Part shown: in pieces, positions 1 through 8,201 of the stretch
Layout of the letters: every line of letters starts with the position of its first letter
Numbering within the stretch: position 1 is the first letter of the stretch
NCBI GenBank assembly: GCA_903884065.1
Contig: CAISDL010000090.1
Location: 1 to 62,763, forward strand
Reading direction: 5' to 3'
DNA length: 62,763 bases
Source: an uncultured Actinomycetes bacterium
Lineage (GTDB): Bacteria > Actinomycetota > Actinomycetes > Mycobacteriales > Mycobacteriaceae
Translations under genes and position numbers: made by a program
Notes under the pieces: model-generated
Told to the model about the DNA's origin: nothing
Database searches by the model: none
Seen by the model: only the letters and a program-made list of their open reading frames with translations

Positions 1-305
1 CGGCGGACCTGGGTGATCAGGGCCATCACCCCGCCCTCGCCGTCATTGTCGGCCCGCATCACCAGCGCGACGTAGGTCAGCGTGACGATGGCCATCACCG
101 ACCAGAAGATCAGCGACACCACCCCATAGACGTTGTTCACATTGATCGGCACCGGGTGCGGATCGCCGGGGTTGAACACCGTCTGCAGGGTGTAGATGGG
201 GCTGGTGCCGATATCGCCGAACACCACCCCGAGAGCACCAACCACCACGCCTGCGCCGAGGCGGGGCGCAACCGGTCGCGACGTCACTGCGGATTCGCTG
301 GGCAC
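1..305 (-). CDS. kup: Kup-family potassium permease, N-terminal part (runs off window)
   Basis: Low-affinity potassium uptake permease of the inner membrane. The minus-strand reading shows the Kup N-terminal signature: GALGVVFGDIGTSPIYTLQT, then VVSLIFWS, then VMRADNDGEGG. These correspond to the first two membrane segments and the conserved acidic loop. Only about 100 of the roughly 600-650 expected codons are inside the window. GTG at 305 is chosen because a TACGAT -10-like element lies just upstream, suggesting a leaderless mRNA; GTG at 287 is an alternative. The gene diverges from the secreted-protein gene at 425. Family assignment is firm; the exact start is not. Confidence 0.9.
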   Translation of the reverse strand, partial: MPSESAVTSRPVAPRLGAGVVVGALGVVFGDIGTSPIYTLQTVFNPGDPHPVPINVNNVYGVVSLIFWSVMAIVTLTYVALVMRADNDGEGGVMALITQVR

Positions 306-424
306 AAGGCGACGATCGTATCCCCGGCGCGCGCGGCTGTCGCGGGAACGCCAACCTGGAAGATTTCCGGCAGGCCTGGTTCGGACCGCCTAGATTTCGA
401 GGGAGTCGGGCGAAGGAGGCAGGT

Positions 425-883
425 GTGCGCGGGGTCTGGACAGCACTGTTGGGCGCGTTGATCGTTCCGGCGGCCTTGGCCTCGGCGCCGGTCGCCAACG
501 CCGGCATGCAGATCGGGCACTACAACGCCTACATCGACGGCCGTTACGACTTCCACACCTGGATCTTCACGTTCAGTTCGTGCACTCCCCCCGACGGCAT
601 CGGCGAATGCGCGCAGGTGTCGGCCAACCCGATGCCGATCGCCAAGGCCTTCCAGTGGTACGGCACCGCACATCAGGCCAACGGGACCTACACGCTGACC
701 GTCGACGTCCCGGACGGGCTTCGATGCGGCAACGTGTACTACGGCCCGGTCATCCCGACGCACGACGTCTACACCTGGGACGCGGTGACACTGGCCGGAA
801 CCCTGCAGTCGACGTTCGCCGCGGGGTGCGACAACGCCCCGGGCGGCACGGTGACCTACCCGTTCCGACTCGCGCGGATGTAA
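425..883 (+). CDS. Secreted mycobacterial protein with signal peptide
   Basis: A 152-residue protein starting at GTG 425, with AAGGAGG six to twelve bases upstream. Residues 1-27 form a signal peptide (Leu/Ala-rich core, then APVANAG as a likely cleavage region). The mature part is about 125 residues, rich in Trp/Tyr/Gly, with four Cys (FSSCTPP, GIGECAQ, LRCGNV, AGCDNA) that could form two disulfides. This looks like a small exported beta-rich protein. I do not recognise a functional family. It stands alone between divergent kup and convergent rhomboid genes, so context gives no hint of function. Confidence 0.8.
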   Translation: MRGVWTALLGALIVPAALASAPVANAGMQIGHYNAYIDGRYDFHTWIFTFSSCTPPDGIGECAQVSANPMPIAKAFQWYGTAHQANGTYTLTVDVPDGLRCGNVYYGPVIPTHDVYTWDAVTLAGTLQSTFAAGCDNAPGGTVTYPFRLARM

Positions 884-884
884 C

Positions 885-1751
885 TCAGCGCTGCCCGCTC
901 ACCTGGGCGATCATGTCGACGATCTCGTTGGTGCGCCAGGAGACCAGCACGGCGAACAGCGCCAGCAGACCGATGCTGAACGCTGCCTGCACCAGGGTGC
1001 GGCGGGCTCGCGGGGCGTAGACATACGCCGCAGCCACGAGCGCACCGGTGACCAAGCCGCCGATGTGACCCTGCCAGCTGATCCCGGGCACCGTGAAGGT
1101 GATGACCAGGTTGATGACGATCAGGCTGATCAGCCAGCGGATGTCGAGGTGGAGCCGCTTGGCCGCGACCAGCGTTGCGCCGAACAGCCCGAAGATCGCC
1201 CCGGATGCCCCGGCGGTCGCCGCGTTGAGCGGTGAGAACAGGTACACGACCACCGAACCGCCGAGCGCGCTGAGCAGGTAGAGCGCGGCGAACCGAAGGC
1301 GCCCGAGCTGCTGTTCCAGCGGTGGTCCCAGGACGTAGAGCGCCCACATGTTGAACAGGATGTGGACGATTCCGTAGTGCATGAAGGCCGACGTGAGCAA
1401 CCGGTAGTACTGGCCGCCGGCCACGGCCACCGGGAACAGGCTCAGCTTGTACTGCAGGGTCTGCGAGCTGATCTGCAACACGAACACCGCCACGTTGGCG
1501 GCGATCAGCGCGTAGGTCACCATCGGCATGCCCTGCCGCAGGATGCCGCCGGCAGCGGTCCGCGCAGGCGGCACGGAGTAGGCCGCGGCCTGCACGCAGT
1601 CGACGCACTGATGTCCCACCGCCGCGCTGCGCAGGCACTCAGGGCAGGCCGGGCGGCCGCAACGTGCGCAGCCCACAGCGGTCTGCCGGTCGGGGTGTCG
1701 GTAGCACGTGGGCGGCCCGGCCGGGCTCTGTGCTGGATAGGGCATGGTCAT
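885..1751 (-). CDS. Rhomboid-family intramembrane serine protease with N-terminal zinc-finger-like domain
   Basis: Intramembrane serine protease that cleaves membrane-spanning substrates. The N-terminal 40 residues contain CYRHP, CARC, CPEC and CVDC, a cysteine/histidine set resembling a B-box-type zinc finger and typical of mycobacterial rhomboids (Rv0110-like). Six or more membrane segments follow. The catalytic serine is in GASGAIFGLFG and the catalytic histidine in WQGHIGGL; the HxxxN region reads HILFNMWAL. The reading frame is open back to 1973, but the upstream part is Arg/Ser-rich and unlike the family, so ATG at 1751 (or 1745) is preferred. It converges with the secreted-protein gene, with only one base between the two stops. 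Confidence 0.88.
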   Translation of the reverse strand: MTMPYPAQSPAGPPTCYRHPDRQTAVGCARCGRPACPECLRSAAVGHQCVDCVQAAAYSVPPARTAAGGILRQGMPMVTYALIAANVAVFVLQISSQTLQYKLSLFPVAVAGGQYYRLLTSAFMHYGIVHILFNMWALYVLGPPLEQQLGRLRFAALYLLSALGGSVVVYLFSPLNAATAGASGAIFGLFGATLVAAKRLHLDIRWLISLIVINLVITFTVPGISWQGHIGGLVTGALVAAAYVYAPRARRTLVQAAFSIGLLALFAVLVSWRTNEIVDMIAQVSGQR

Positions 1752-2125
1752 GGTTCTCGACACGACCATACTGCGCCGCAGCGGATGCGGGCGGGACCGC
1801 CGCCAAACCGCCGGGTCATGCGGATTCAGCAAACGCCGGCCACGGTAGCTGCGGATTTCGTTGACAGCTGTCGCCAATTTGCACAATTGCGTATCCAAGA
1901 CCGACCGCAACCTCGGAGAAGTCGATGTTGAACAGTTAATACGAGAATTTTCGCCACACCCTGGCTGTACCACGGAATCCGTAGTAAGTTCCTTCTCAGG
2001 TTGAGCTCACAGCCCCTCTCAAGAATCACCTACACCGCGGGTCGAGTTCCCACGCCGAGGCCCTGTACGCCCGCCTCGTCGCCCCCGCCCCTGCCGGTCC
2101 TGCGGATTACGACCGAGGAGACCTC
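1752..2125. other. Divergent intergenic region, no gene seen
   Basis: 374 bases between the leftward rhomboid gene and the rightward STAS gene. The middle (about 1850-1990) is AT-richer than its surroundings. It has TTGACA at 1861 as a -35-like hexamer and TAATAC at 1937 as a possible -10, but these are not correctly spaced to each other. No convincing coding frame or RNA structure was seen. It probably holds promoters for both genes and a long 5' UTR for the STAS gene. Confidence 0.4.
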
Positions 2126-2542
2126 ATGCTTGTCGCACACACCACGCGCCCCCTCGCGATCCCGCGTTCGGCGGGCGGTCACACCCGGCCCGACCTCGTC
2201 CGAGCCCGGAAACTCAGCGCAACCACCGTCCTGGTCGCCGCCGTTGGCGAAGTCGACGCCGCCAGCGCCGAAACCTTCTCCGAGGGGATCGAGCGGAACC
2301 TCGCCGGCTACCGACAACTCGTTCTGGACCTCTCACGTCTGACGTTCTTCAGCGCCGCCGGATATTCCGTGCTGCATCGGTTGCACTCCCGCTGTGCCCG
2401 CGCCGGCATCGGCTGGGTACTGGTTCCCGGCACTGAGGTGGACCGGCTACTGCGGATCTGCGATCTGGACGGGATAATGCCGACCGCACCCAATATCGTC
2501 TCGGCGGTGGCGGCCCTGGCGCGCACCCACACGGCCGCCTGA
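2126..2542 (+). CDS. STAS-domain protein (anti-sigma factor antagonist-like)
   Basis: A 138-residue protein whose residues about 30-135 form a STAS domain, the fold of anti-anti-sigma factors that bind anti-sigma kinases. The conserved segment is VLDLSRLTFFSAAGYSVLHR, where the Ser in FFSAAG occupies the usual phosphorylation position. Residues 1-28 are a basic extension. GAGGAG lies eight to ten bases before ATG 2126. No sigma factor or anti-sigma kinase gene is adjacent, so the partner is unknown. A second STAS gene occurs at 14836. Confidence 0.82.
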   Translation: MLVAHTTRPLAIPRSAGGHTRPDLVRARKLSATTVLVAAVGEVDAASAETFSEGIERNLAGYRQLVLDLSRLTFFSAAGYSVLHRLHSRCARAGIGWVLVPGTEVDRLLRICDLDGIMPTAPNIVSAVAALARTHTAA

Positions 2543-2617
2543 GCTGAGCGCACTGCCGCACAGCACCTGCGGCATACTCCCCTAGGACACGTCGGCACTG
2601 GGGAGAAGAGGGTTGTC

Positions 2618-3259
2618 ATGACCACACCGGGTCGGCAATTCAATGCCGCGGTGACGCGGTTCTGGAGCGTGGCCGCGCCGATCTACGATCTACCGTTTCT
2701 GCAACGCTGGGTCTACCAGCCGGCGCAGGACCAGGTCGTATCGGAATTGCGCACCCACGGCGCCCAGCGAATCGCCGACATCGCCTGCGGCACAGGCATT
2801 CTGGCGACCCGCATCCAGGCCGAGCTGAAGCCGGAGAAAGTCTACGGCGTCGACATGTCCGACGGCATGCTCGAGCAGGCCCGGACCCGTTCCGGTGCCG
2901 TCACCTGGCTCAAGGGCCCCGCTGAACGGCTGCCGTTCGAGGACGGGTCGCTGGACGCCGTCGTCTCCACCTCGGCGTTCCACTTCTTCGACCAGCCGGC
3001 GGCCATGCGGGAGTTCTACCGGGTGCTGGCCCCGGGTGGCATGGCTGCGGTGGCGAACATCAGCCCGTCGATGCCCGGTGCGCTGCGCCGGCTGGCGACG
3101 CAGGACTCGTCCGTCGCCCACAGCCCCACGCCGACGGAGATGCGCACGTTGTTCACCGACGCGGGCTTCCGCATCACCAGCCAACGGCGCGTCGACCGAC
3201 CGCTGTGGACCCGCGCGGTGTGGGATCTCATCACCATCGGCGCCAAAGCCCAGGACTGA
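2618..3259 (+). CDS. Class I SAM-dependent methyltransferase
   Basis: 213 residues with the class I methyltransferase fold. Motif I is IADIACGTGILATRI (SAM-binding glycines) and the acidic strand-2 end is VYGVDMS. The strand-4 region is LDAVVSTSAFHFF and the post-motif is YRVLAPGGMAAVANI. This is the Methyltransf_11/UbiE-like subfamily, which acts on small molecules or lipids; the substrate cannot be read from sequence. A purine-rich stretch with GGGGAGAAGAGGG precedes ATG 2618. It is followed 15 bases later by a VOC gene and two more overlapping genes, so it probably heads a four-gene operon. Confidence 0.88.
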   Translation: MTTPGRQFNAAVTRFWSVAAPIYDLPFLQRWVYQPAQDQVVSELRTHGAQRIADIACGTGILATRIQAELKPEKVYGVDMSDGMLEQARTRSGAVTWLKGPAERLPFEDGSLDAVVSTSAFHFFDQPAAMREFYRVLAPGGMAAVANISPSMPGALRRLATQDSSVAHSPTPTEMRTLFTDAGFRITSQRRVDRPLWTRAVWDLITIGAKAQD

Positions 3260-3274
3260 AGACCGGAGGACGCG

Positions 3275-3685
3275 ATGGCCGTTCAACTGCTCGCCCCGAG
3301 TATCGAGGTCGGCCTGGTGACCACCCAGCCCGACGCGATGGTCAGCTTCTACGGGGACTTCCTCGGGCTGGCACACCAGGCCGACCTGGATTTTCCGGGC
3401 GGATCGATGAAGCGCTACGCCGTCGGCACCAACGTCGTGCTCAAGCTGGTCAGCTACGACCAACCGCCGCCCGCCCCCGCAGCGCCCGGCGGCGGGCGGG
3501 CACAGGCCGGGATCCGCTACCTCACCCTGGTGGTGGCCGACGTCCGCGACGCCGCCCGGCAGGCGGCTGCGGCCGGGCACCCTGTTGTCGAGGAGCCGAC
3601 GGCCTTCCCCGCGGTTCCGGGCATGGGCTGGTGCTTCGTCGCCGACCCGGACGGCAACTGGGTCGAGCTCGTCGGACCGGTGTGA
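3275..3685 (+). CDS. VOC-superfamily (glyoxalase/dioxygenase-like) protein
   Basis: 136 residues with the paired beta-alpha-beta-beta-beta modules of the vicinal oxygen chelate fold. The first module begins SIEVGLVTTQPDAMVSFYGDFLGL and the second begins about residue 83 (IRYLTLVVADVRDA). The end, FVADPDGNWVELVGP, is the usual C-terminal metal-site strand with the Glu ligand. The reaction is not identifiable. GGAGG lies upstream of ATG 3275. Its stop overlaps the start of the nitrobindin gene (GTGTGA), which indicates translational coupling. Confidence 0.85.
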   Translation: MAVQLLAPSIEVGLVTTQPDAMVSFYGDFLGLAHQADLDFPGGSMKRYAVGTNVVLKLVSYDQPPPAPAAPGGGRAQAGIRYLTLVVADVRDAARQAAAAGHPVVEEPTAFPAVPGMGWCFVADPDGNWVELVGPV

Positions 3686-4170
3686 CGACCGTGCCCGATC
3701 TGCATCCCGGCGTCGCTGCTCTGGCTCCCCTGCTCGGCACCTGGACCGGTGCCGGCACCGGCGACTACCCGACGATGACGCCGTTCGGCTACACCGAGGA
3801 CGTCGCCTTCGGCCACGTCGGCAAGCCCTTCCTGACCTATACCCAGCGCACCCGCTCCGACGACGGCCTCCCGCTGCACGCCGAGACCGGATACCTGCGG
3901 ATGGCATCGCCGCACCGCGTGGAACTGATCCTCGCCCATCCGACCGGGATCACCGAGATCGACGAGGGCTCGCTGACCGAGCAGGGCGGCCGGCTCGTCA
4001 TCGACCTCCACTCGACGACCGTGGGCCTGAGCTCGTCGGCCAAAGACGTGATGGCACTTCGACGTTCCATCACGGTCGACGGCGACGAACTTCACTACAC
4101 CCTGATGATGGCCGCGGTGGGCCAGCCCCTCGTCCACCACTTGACCGCAACGCTGCACCGTCAGTCGTGA
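3682..4170 (+). CDS. Nitrobindin-like heme-binding protein / peroxynitrite isomerase
   Basis: 162 residues in a ten-stranded beta-barrel family (nitrobindin, FABP-like; M. tuberculosis Rv2717c). Known members bind ferric heme and isomerise peroxynitrite to nitrate. Diagnostic segments are LLGTWTGAGTGDYP near the N-terminus (GxWxGxG), FGHVGKPFLTYTQ, HAETGYLR, AHPTGITEI, and the C-terminal HHLTATLHRQ, which carries the expected heme-ligand histidine. GTG 3682 overlaps the upstream stop; GTG 3691 is an alternative. Its stop overlaps the GTG of the following hydrolase gene, so the three genes are likely co-translated. Confidence 0.88.
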   Translation: MTTVPDLHPGVAALAPLLGTWTGAGTGDYPTMTPFGYTEDVAFGHVGKPFLTYTQRTRSDDGLPLHAETGYLRMASPHRVELILAHPTGITEIDEGSLTEQGGRLVIDLHSTTVGLSSSAKDVMALRRSITVDGDELHYTLMMAAVGQPLVHHLTATLHRQS

Positions 4171-5408
4171 ACCCGGCGCGCGAGGGGCGGATCCGGATTC
4201 CGGCGAACCTCGACGCCGTGACCGATGTCGGCGCCGAAGCCGCCGGCGGCCTCTCCCCCGCTGCCGTCGACCGGATCTGGGAGGCCGTGCGGCACTGGTA
4301 CCTCGCCGGTATGCAGCCGTCGATCCAACTCTGCCTGCGCATCGACGGCGCCGTCATCCTCAACCGGGCCATCGGACATGCCCGAGGAAACGGGCCGCAG
4401 GACGCCGCAGACGCCGAACGGGTACCGGTCACCATCGGTACGCCGTTCTGTGTGTACTCGGCGGCCAAAGCCGTCACCACGACGGTGGTGCACATGCTCG
4501 TCGAACGCGGCGAGATGTCGCTCGATACCCGGGTCTGCGACTACCTGCCGACCTATACCGGGCACGGCAAGGAGCGCACCACCGTCCGGCACGTGATGAC
4601 CCACAGCTCGGGAGTGCCGTTCGCCACCGGTCCCCGACCGGACCTCCGGCGGATGAACGACAGTGACTACGCGCGCGAGAAATTGGGCGAACTCAGGCCC
4701 ATCCACCGGCCCGGGTTGATGCACATCTACCACGGGCTTACCTGGGGTCCGCTGATCCGCGAAATCGTCTCCGCCGCAACGGGTCGCAACATCCGTGAAA
4801 TCCTGGCCACCGAGATCCTCGACCCCCTCGGCTTCCGGTGGACCAACTACGGGGTGGCACCGGCCGATGTCGCGTCGGTGGCTCCGAGCTATGTGACCGG
4901 CAAGCCGCTTCCCGCCCCGATCGCCGCGGCCATGAAGACCGCCCTGGGCGGCTCGATGCAGCAGATCATCCCGTTCACCAACACTGAGCGGTTCCTCACC
5001 AGTGTGGTGCCGTCGTCGAGCACCGTGTCGACGGCCGACGAGCTTTCCCGGTTCGCCGAGATCCTCTGCCGCGGCGGGGAACTCGACGGCGTTCGGGTGA
5101 TGCGGCCAGAGACGCTGCGCGCGGCGACCCGCGAGTGCCGGCGGCTCCGTCCGGACATCGCGACCGGCCTTGCGCCGATGCGCTGGGGTACCGGATTCAT
5201 GTTGGGCTCCAAGCGTTTCGGACCGTTCGGCAAGGACGCGGCGGGTGCATTCGGCCACACCGGGCTGACCAACATCGCCATCTGGGCCGACCCCGAACGA
5301 CGGCTGTCGGTCGGGCTGGTCAGCAGCGGCAAGCCGGGCGGACACCCCGAGGCGGGGCGCTATACCGCCCTACTGGACCGGATCAATGCCGAGGTTCCCC
5401 GCAGGTGA
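4167..5408 (+). CDS. Serine hydrolase of the beta-lactamase/esterase family
   Basis: 413 residues of the class C beta-lactamase/EstB fold, used in mycobacteria by Lip-type esterases. The nucleophile motif SxxK is YSAAKAV, the second motif is at YHGLTW (Tyr of YxN-type), and the third is FGHTG near the C-terminus (HxG). No signal peptide is visible, so it is probably cytoplasmic. The open frame extends back to 3585 but that part is the nitrobindin gene in another frame; GTG 4167, overlapping the nitrobindin stop, is the sensible start. It is the last gene of the 2618-5408 run. Confidence 0.86.
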   Translation: MNPAREGRIRIPANLDAVTDVGAEAAGGLSPAAVDRIWEAVRHWYLAGMQPSIQLCLRIDGAVILNRAIGHARGNGPQDAADAERVPVTIGTPFCVYSAAKAVTTTVVHMLVERGEMSLDTRVCDYLPTYTGHGKERTTVRHVMTHSSGVPFATGPRPDLRRMNDSDYAREKLGELRPIHRPGLMHIYHGLTWGPLIREIVSAATGRNIREILATEILDPLGFRWTNYGVAPADVASVAPSYVTGKPLPAPIAAAMKTALGGSMQQIIPFTNTERFLTSVVPSSSTVSTADELSRFAEILCRGGELDGVRVMRPETLRAATRECRRLRPDIATGLAPMRWGTGFMLGSKRFGPFGKDAAGAFGHTGLTNIAIWADPERRLSVGLVSSGKPGGHPEAGRYTALLDRINAEVPRR

Positions 5409-5444
5409 ATTGTGGGCGCCCACCGGAGGCGTTAGCGTGGCGGC

Positions 5445-5582
5445 ATGGCTGAGTCGCTGCTGCAACAACAACTCGACGAGGTGCGGTCGCTGCTGCGGCG
5501 CGCCCGTGACCTGTTCGGGTCCAATCCCGTTGCGCCGCCTCGGGACATCCGTCCTCCGGTTGAGCGCGGCAAGGCCCGCTAG
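5445..5582 (+). CDS. Short hypothetical ORF (45 codons)
   Basis: A short frame too small for routine gene finding. It encodes 45 residues beginning MAESLLQQQLDEVRSLL: an amphipathic helix of about 25 residues followed by a Pro/Arg tail. GGAGG lies 15 bases upstream, which is long for a ribosome site. It converges with the leftward DUF2694-like gene, 15 bases from its end. It could be a genuine small protein beside the type VII-associated cluster or a chance frame; the helical heptad-like pattern and mycobacterial codon use favour the former slightly. Confidence 0.4.
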   Translation: MAESLLQQQLDEVRSLLRRARDLFGSNPVAPPRDIRPPVERGKAR

Positions 5583-5597
5583 CGCGAGCGTTCGTGC

Positions 5598-5909
5598 TCA
5601 GTCCCCGGCCACCAGCCGATGGTCCTGCAGCGCCGCCTCGGCCCGGATCAGGTCGGCAGGGGTGGCCAGTTCGGCCGACGGGCTGAAGCCGGCATCGGTG
5701 ATCTCCCGGCGGATCTGCATCACCGCCTTGAGGTGAGACACCTCGGCGGTACGCAGGACCGCTCCGGCCAACCCGGCCGCATCGTGATCGCGCACCGATT
5801 CGGAGAGCACGACGCTGTGCAGGTAGCCGCCACGAGAGGACCGGAACATCAGGGTGCCGGTGGGATGCACCACATCGAATTCCGGATCCGGCTCACCGGG
5901 CCGGCTCAC
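5598..5909 (-). CDS. DUF2694-like small protein (Rv0028-like)
   Basis: 103 residues with a conserved core reading FDVVHPTGTLMFRSSRGGYLHSVVLSE, then a helical half with EITDAGFSPSAELATPADL. This resembles a mycobacterial family (DUF2694) found next to EspC-type proteins. GTG 5909 overlaps the stop of the EspC-type gene by four bases. It is the last gene of the leftward Rv0023-Rv0028-like block. No catalytic residues are evident; a chaperone- or partner-like role for the secretion-associated neighbour is inference only. Confidence 0.75.
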   Translation of the reverse strand: MSRPGEPDPEFDVVHPTGTLMFRSSRGGYLHSVVLSESVRDHDAAGLAGAVLRTAEVSHLKAVMQIRREITDAGFSPSAELATPADLIRAEAALQDHRLVAGD

Positions 5910-6223
5910 GGGCGGCCTTCGGCGACATCACCCAACCGGCGCGCCGCGTCGGCGTCATGGTGCTCCCACGCACCGGCGGCGTCGCGAAGCCGATCGGCCA
6001 GTTCCTGGTGCGCGACGGCCTGCTGCTCGTAGCAGATCCGGCGCTGCTCGAGCAGCTCCCTGCCGGCCTCGCGGAACTCGGCGAAGATGGGTCCCAGCGA
6101 CTCCAGGGTCGCCATGATGTCGGCGTGGCCGACGGGCACCGCGGCCAGGTACTCCGCGGTGCCGCGGTGCTCGGCGGCTGCCTGCCGCAGCTCATCGGGC
6201 ACCACGTTGAGTCGCTCTGCCAT
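5906..6223 (-). CDS. EspC-type (DUF2580) type VII secretion target-like protein (Rv0027-like)
   Basis: 105 residues, entirely helical. It begins MAERLNVVPDELRQAAAEHR and continues with a second long helix (FREAGRELLEQRRICYEQQ). The form matches the EspC/EspF family of ESX-associated small proteins (PF10824-like): NVxPxxLR start, about 100 residues, helix-turn-helix hairpin. It overlaps the DUF2694-like gene by four bases and is followed upstream by a large DUF4226-like gene. No classic C-terminal YxxxD/E signal is clear, so whether it is exported is uncertain. Confidence 0.78.
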   Translation of the reverse strand: MAERLNVVPDELRQAAAEHRGTAEYLAAVPVGHADIMATLESLGPIFAEFREAGRELLEQRRICYEQQAVAHQELADRLRDAAGAWEHHDADAARRLGDVAEGRP

Positions 6224-6235
6224 TACTCACTCCTG

Positions 6236-7735
6236 TCAGGACGGGGCCGTCGCCGCGGCCCGGTTCGGTACCGGGACGACCGGCGTGGCCGTGGTGGTTT
6301 CGGGCTGCGGCGGATGCTGCCACCCTATGAATCCGGGGCCGCTCACGCAGGCGAGGGGTTGGATCCGGTTGTCCAGAAGGACCTTGCCGTTGCCCAGAGC
6401 GACCGCGTGCCGGTCGGTGAACAGTCCGATGTCCCCGGGAGTCAGCCAGGCCGGGTCGAGTGGCGCGGTGATCGGCGAACCGGGGTCCGGGATCCTCATG
6501 CCCTGGTGAGCGAATGCTTCGGGAATGGGGGTGCCACCCACCGCGGCGGCGATGGCGGCGGCCAGTTCCGGGCTCGACGCGGCGACGGTGTCGCCGTCGG
6601 GCAGATCGACGGTGGTGTCGGGGCCGTCGGCAGGGGGCAGGTCACCCGGTTCGTCTCCGGTCACCTCGGCCGGCGCGTCGGCCGGGTCGGGCTTCGGCTC
6701 CGACAGGTCCTCCGCGACAGCCGGAGCGCGCCTGGCGTCCGGTTTCGGCAGTTCCGGAAGCGGGGCGGCCGGGGCCGACGGGCTGCCCAGCATCGGCAGT
6801 CCGCCGCCGAACGGCGCACTGCCCGGCAGCCCTCCGGTCCACGGGGGTGCGGACATCGCCGGTGGCGGCATGACCGGGGCGGGCATCGCCGCGGCGGGCG
6901 GCACCGGCAGGGGAGCCGCTGGGATGGCGGCGGCGGGGGCCGGGGGGCCGGGCAGCCACGGATCCGGCCAGTCCGGATCCGGCGGCAACGGGTCGAGAAG
7001 ATCCAACGCCGACAGTCCGTCCGGGCCCGGTGCCCAGGGTGCCGCCGGTCCCGTTGCACCGCTTGCGGTTTCGGCCGCTGCTGCGCGCCGGCGTCCGGGT
7101 TCCGACGGTGCCGGCTCGGGTTCCGATTGGTGCCCCTCGACCGGTGCCCTGCCCTGTGGGTCGGGCGTCGAGGAGGCATACAGCGCCGCCAGGGCCGCCG
7201 CCAGGGCCGCCTTGGAGGTGGCGTCGAGACTGGAGTTCTCCACCACGTCGCGGATGTCGCGCAGCTTGCCGATCAGGAAGCGCTGGAACTGCCGGGCGCC
7301 GGCCGGGGTGTCCAGGTCGGTCCGGGACGCCACCGCCTGCTCGATGTCTCGTTGCAGCGCAACCAGTTCGGCCAGTCCGTCCTCGTGGGCGGCGTGGGCG
7401 TTGAGCACCGCGGTGACGACCTGCAGGTCGACGTGCGCGGCATCGGTGTTCTGGTGCGCGAGGGCTGCCTCGGCGTCCCGGATCGCCTCGGCTGCGGCCC
7501 CCTCACCGGTCCGCGGTGGCGGCACTGACGGGCCGTTGGTGGATCCGGACAGGAATACCTCCGGGTGGGCGGCGGTCACCTTTGCCAGAACCGCACCCAG
7601 TGCATCCGGCGGGCCGGCCGGGTTGCAGGCGGTCGTGACGTCGTCTCCGGTCAGCCCCTTCTTCCAGGCGTCCGGATCACCGGTGACCGAGCGGACGCGG
7701 GCTATCGCGTCGAGCAGATCGCGGTACGTCGCCAC
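6236..7735 (-). CDS. DUF4226-like Pro/Ala-rich protein (Rv0026-like)
   Basis: 499 residues from GTG 7735, chosen because GAGAGG sits about six bases upstream; the frame stays open to a TTG at 7786. Residues about 60-190 are a helical domain (DAEAALAHQNTDAAHVDLQ; FLIGKLRDIRDVVENSS) resembling DUF4226. Residues about 210-400 are a low-complexity Pro/Ala linker. The C-terminal 90 residues are a compact domain (DPAWLTPGDIGLFTDRHAVALGNGKVLL) that resembles the tail of ESX-associated proteins. Role unknown; the gene order matches Rv0026 beside an EspC-type protein and an NlpC/P60 hydrolase, suggesting one envelope or secretion function. Confidence 0.78.
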   Translation of the reverse strand: MATYRDLLDAIARVRSVTGDPDAWKKGLTGDDVTTACNPAGPPDALGAVLAKVTAAHPEVFLSGSTNGPSVPPPRTGEGAAAEAIRDAEAALAHQNTDAAHVDLQVVTAVLNAHAAHEDGLAELVALQRDIEQAVASRTDLDTPAGARQFQRFLIGKLRDIRDVVENSSLDATSKAALAAALAALYASSTPDPQGRAPVEGHQSEPEPAPSEPGRRRAAAAETASGATGPAAPWAPGPDGLSALDLLDPLPPDPDWPDPWLPGPPAPAAAIPAAPLPVPPAAAMPAPVMPPPAMSAPPWTGGLPGSAPFGGGLPMLGSPSAPAAPLPELPKPDARRAPAVAEDLSEPKPDPADAPAEVTGDEPGDLPPADGPDTTVDLPDGDTVAASSPELAAAIAAAVGGTPIPEAFAHQGMRIPDPGSPITAPLDPAWLTPGDIGLFTDRHAVALGNGKVLLDNRIQPLACVSGPGFIGWQHPPQPETTTATPVVPVPNRAAATAPS

Positions 7736-7800
7736 CGGAAGCCTCTCATAGCGGTGACTGTAGGCACGGTGGCAGTCGGCGGACAATTCACCACTGTGTA

Positions 7801-8139
7801 CTACCGGTATCGGTCCGTAAGCTCCTTGAGCGCAACGGTTTTAGCGTGCGCGGCTGCCTTCGCCTCGCTGACGACAGCAGCGATGTCGCGGTTCTTCGCG
7901 ACAAGGCGGCGGCTGACGTCGTGGGCGGCGGTCGAGCTGTCTCCGGGCCCCGCGGCGGCCGCGGCGTCGAGTTCGGCGCCGATCGCCTCGATACGGCCGA
8001 TCGCCTCGACCGCGATGGCGTGGGCACCCGCGACCGTCTCGGCCAGTGCCTGATCAGCGTCGGCGAGGTCGGCATCCCGGGCTGCCAGCGCCCGCCGTGC
8101 CGACTCGAGCGCGTCGGAAGAATCGCCGTGCTGCGACAT
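7801..8139 (-). CDS. Small helical DUF4226-like protein (Rv0025-like)
   Basis: 112 residues, a long helical hairpin: LESARRALAARDADLADADQ, then EAIGRIEAIGAELDAAA, then RLVAKNRDIAAVVSEAKAAA. This is similar in pattern to the helical domain of the larger neighbour at 6236. The frame is open to a TTG at 8175; ATG 8139 (MSQHGD) is preferred, although no strong ribosome site is seen for either. It lies between the NlpC/P60 and large DUF4226-like genes in the same direction and order as Rv0024-Rv0026. Function unknown. Confidence 0.7.
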   Translation of the reverse strand: MSQHGDSSDALESARRALAARDADLADADQALAETVAGAHAIAVEAIGRIEAIGAELDAAAAAGPGDSSTAAHDVSRRLVAKNRDIAAVVSEAKAAAHAKTVALKELTDRYR

Positions 8140-8201
8140 GGGCACGACCGTACTGAAGGGGCTTACCGCCGACAACTCACCTACGGCGACCCCCGGGTCA
8201 G

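Noticed and set aside
6525..7751. Long plus-strand open frame of about 408 codons
   Set aside because: It is the antisense of the DUF4226-like gene; Ser/Gly-rich content comes from the GC-rich linker read backwards and no ribosome site is present.
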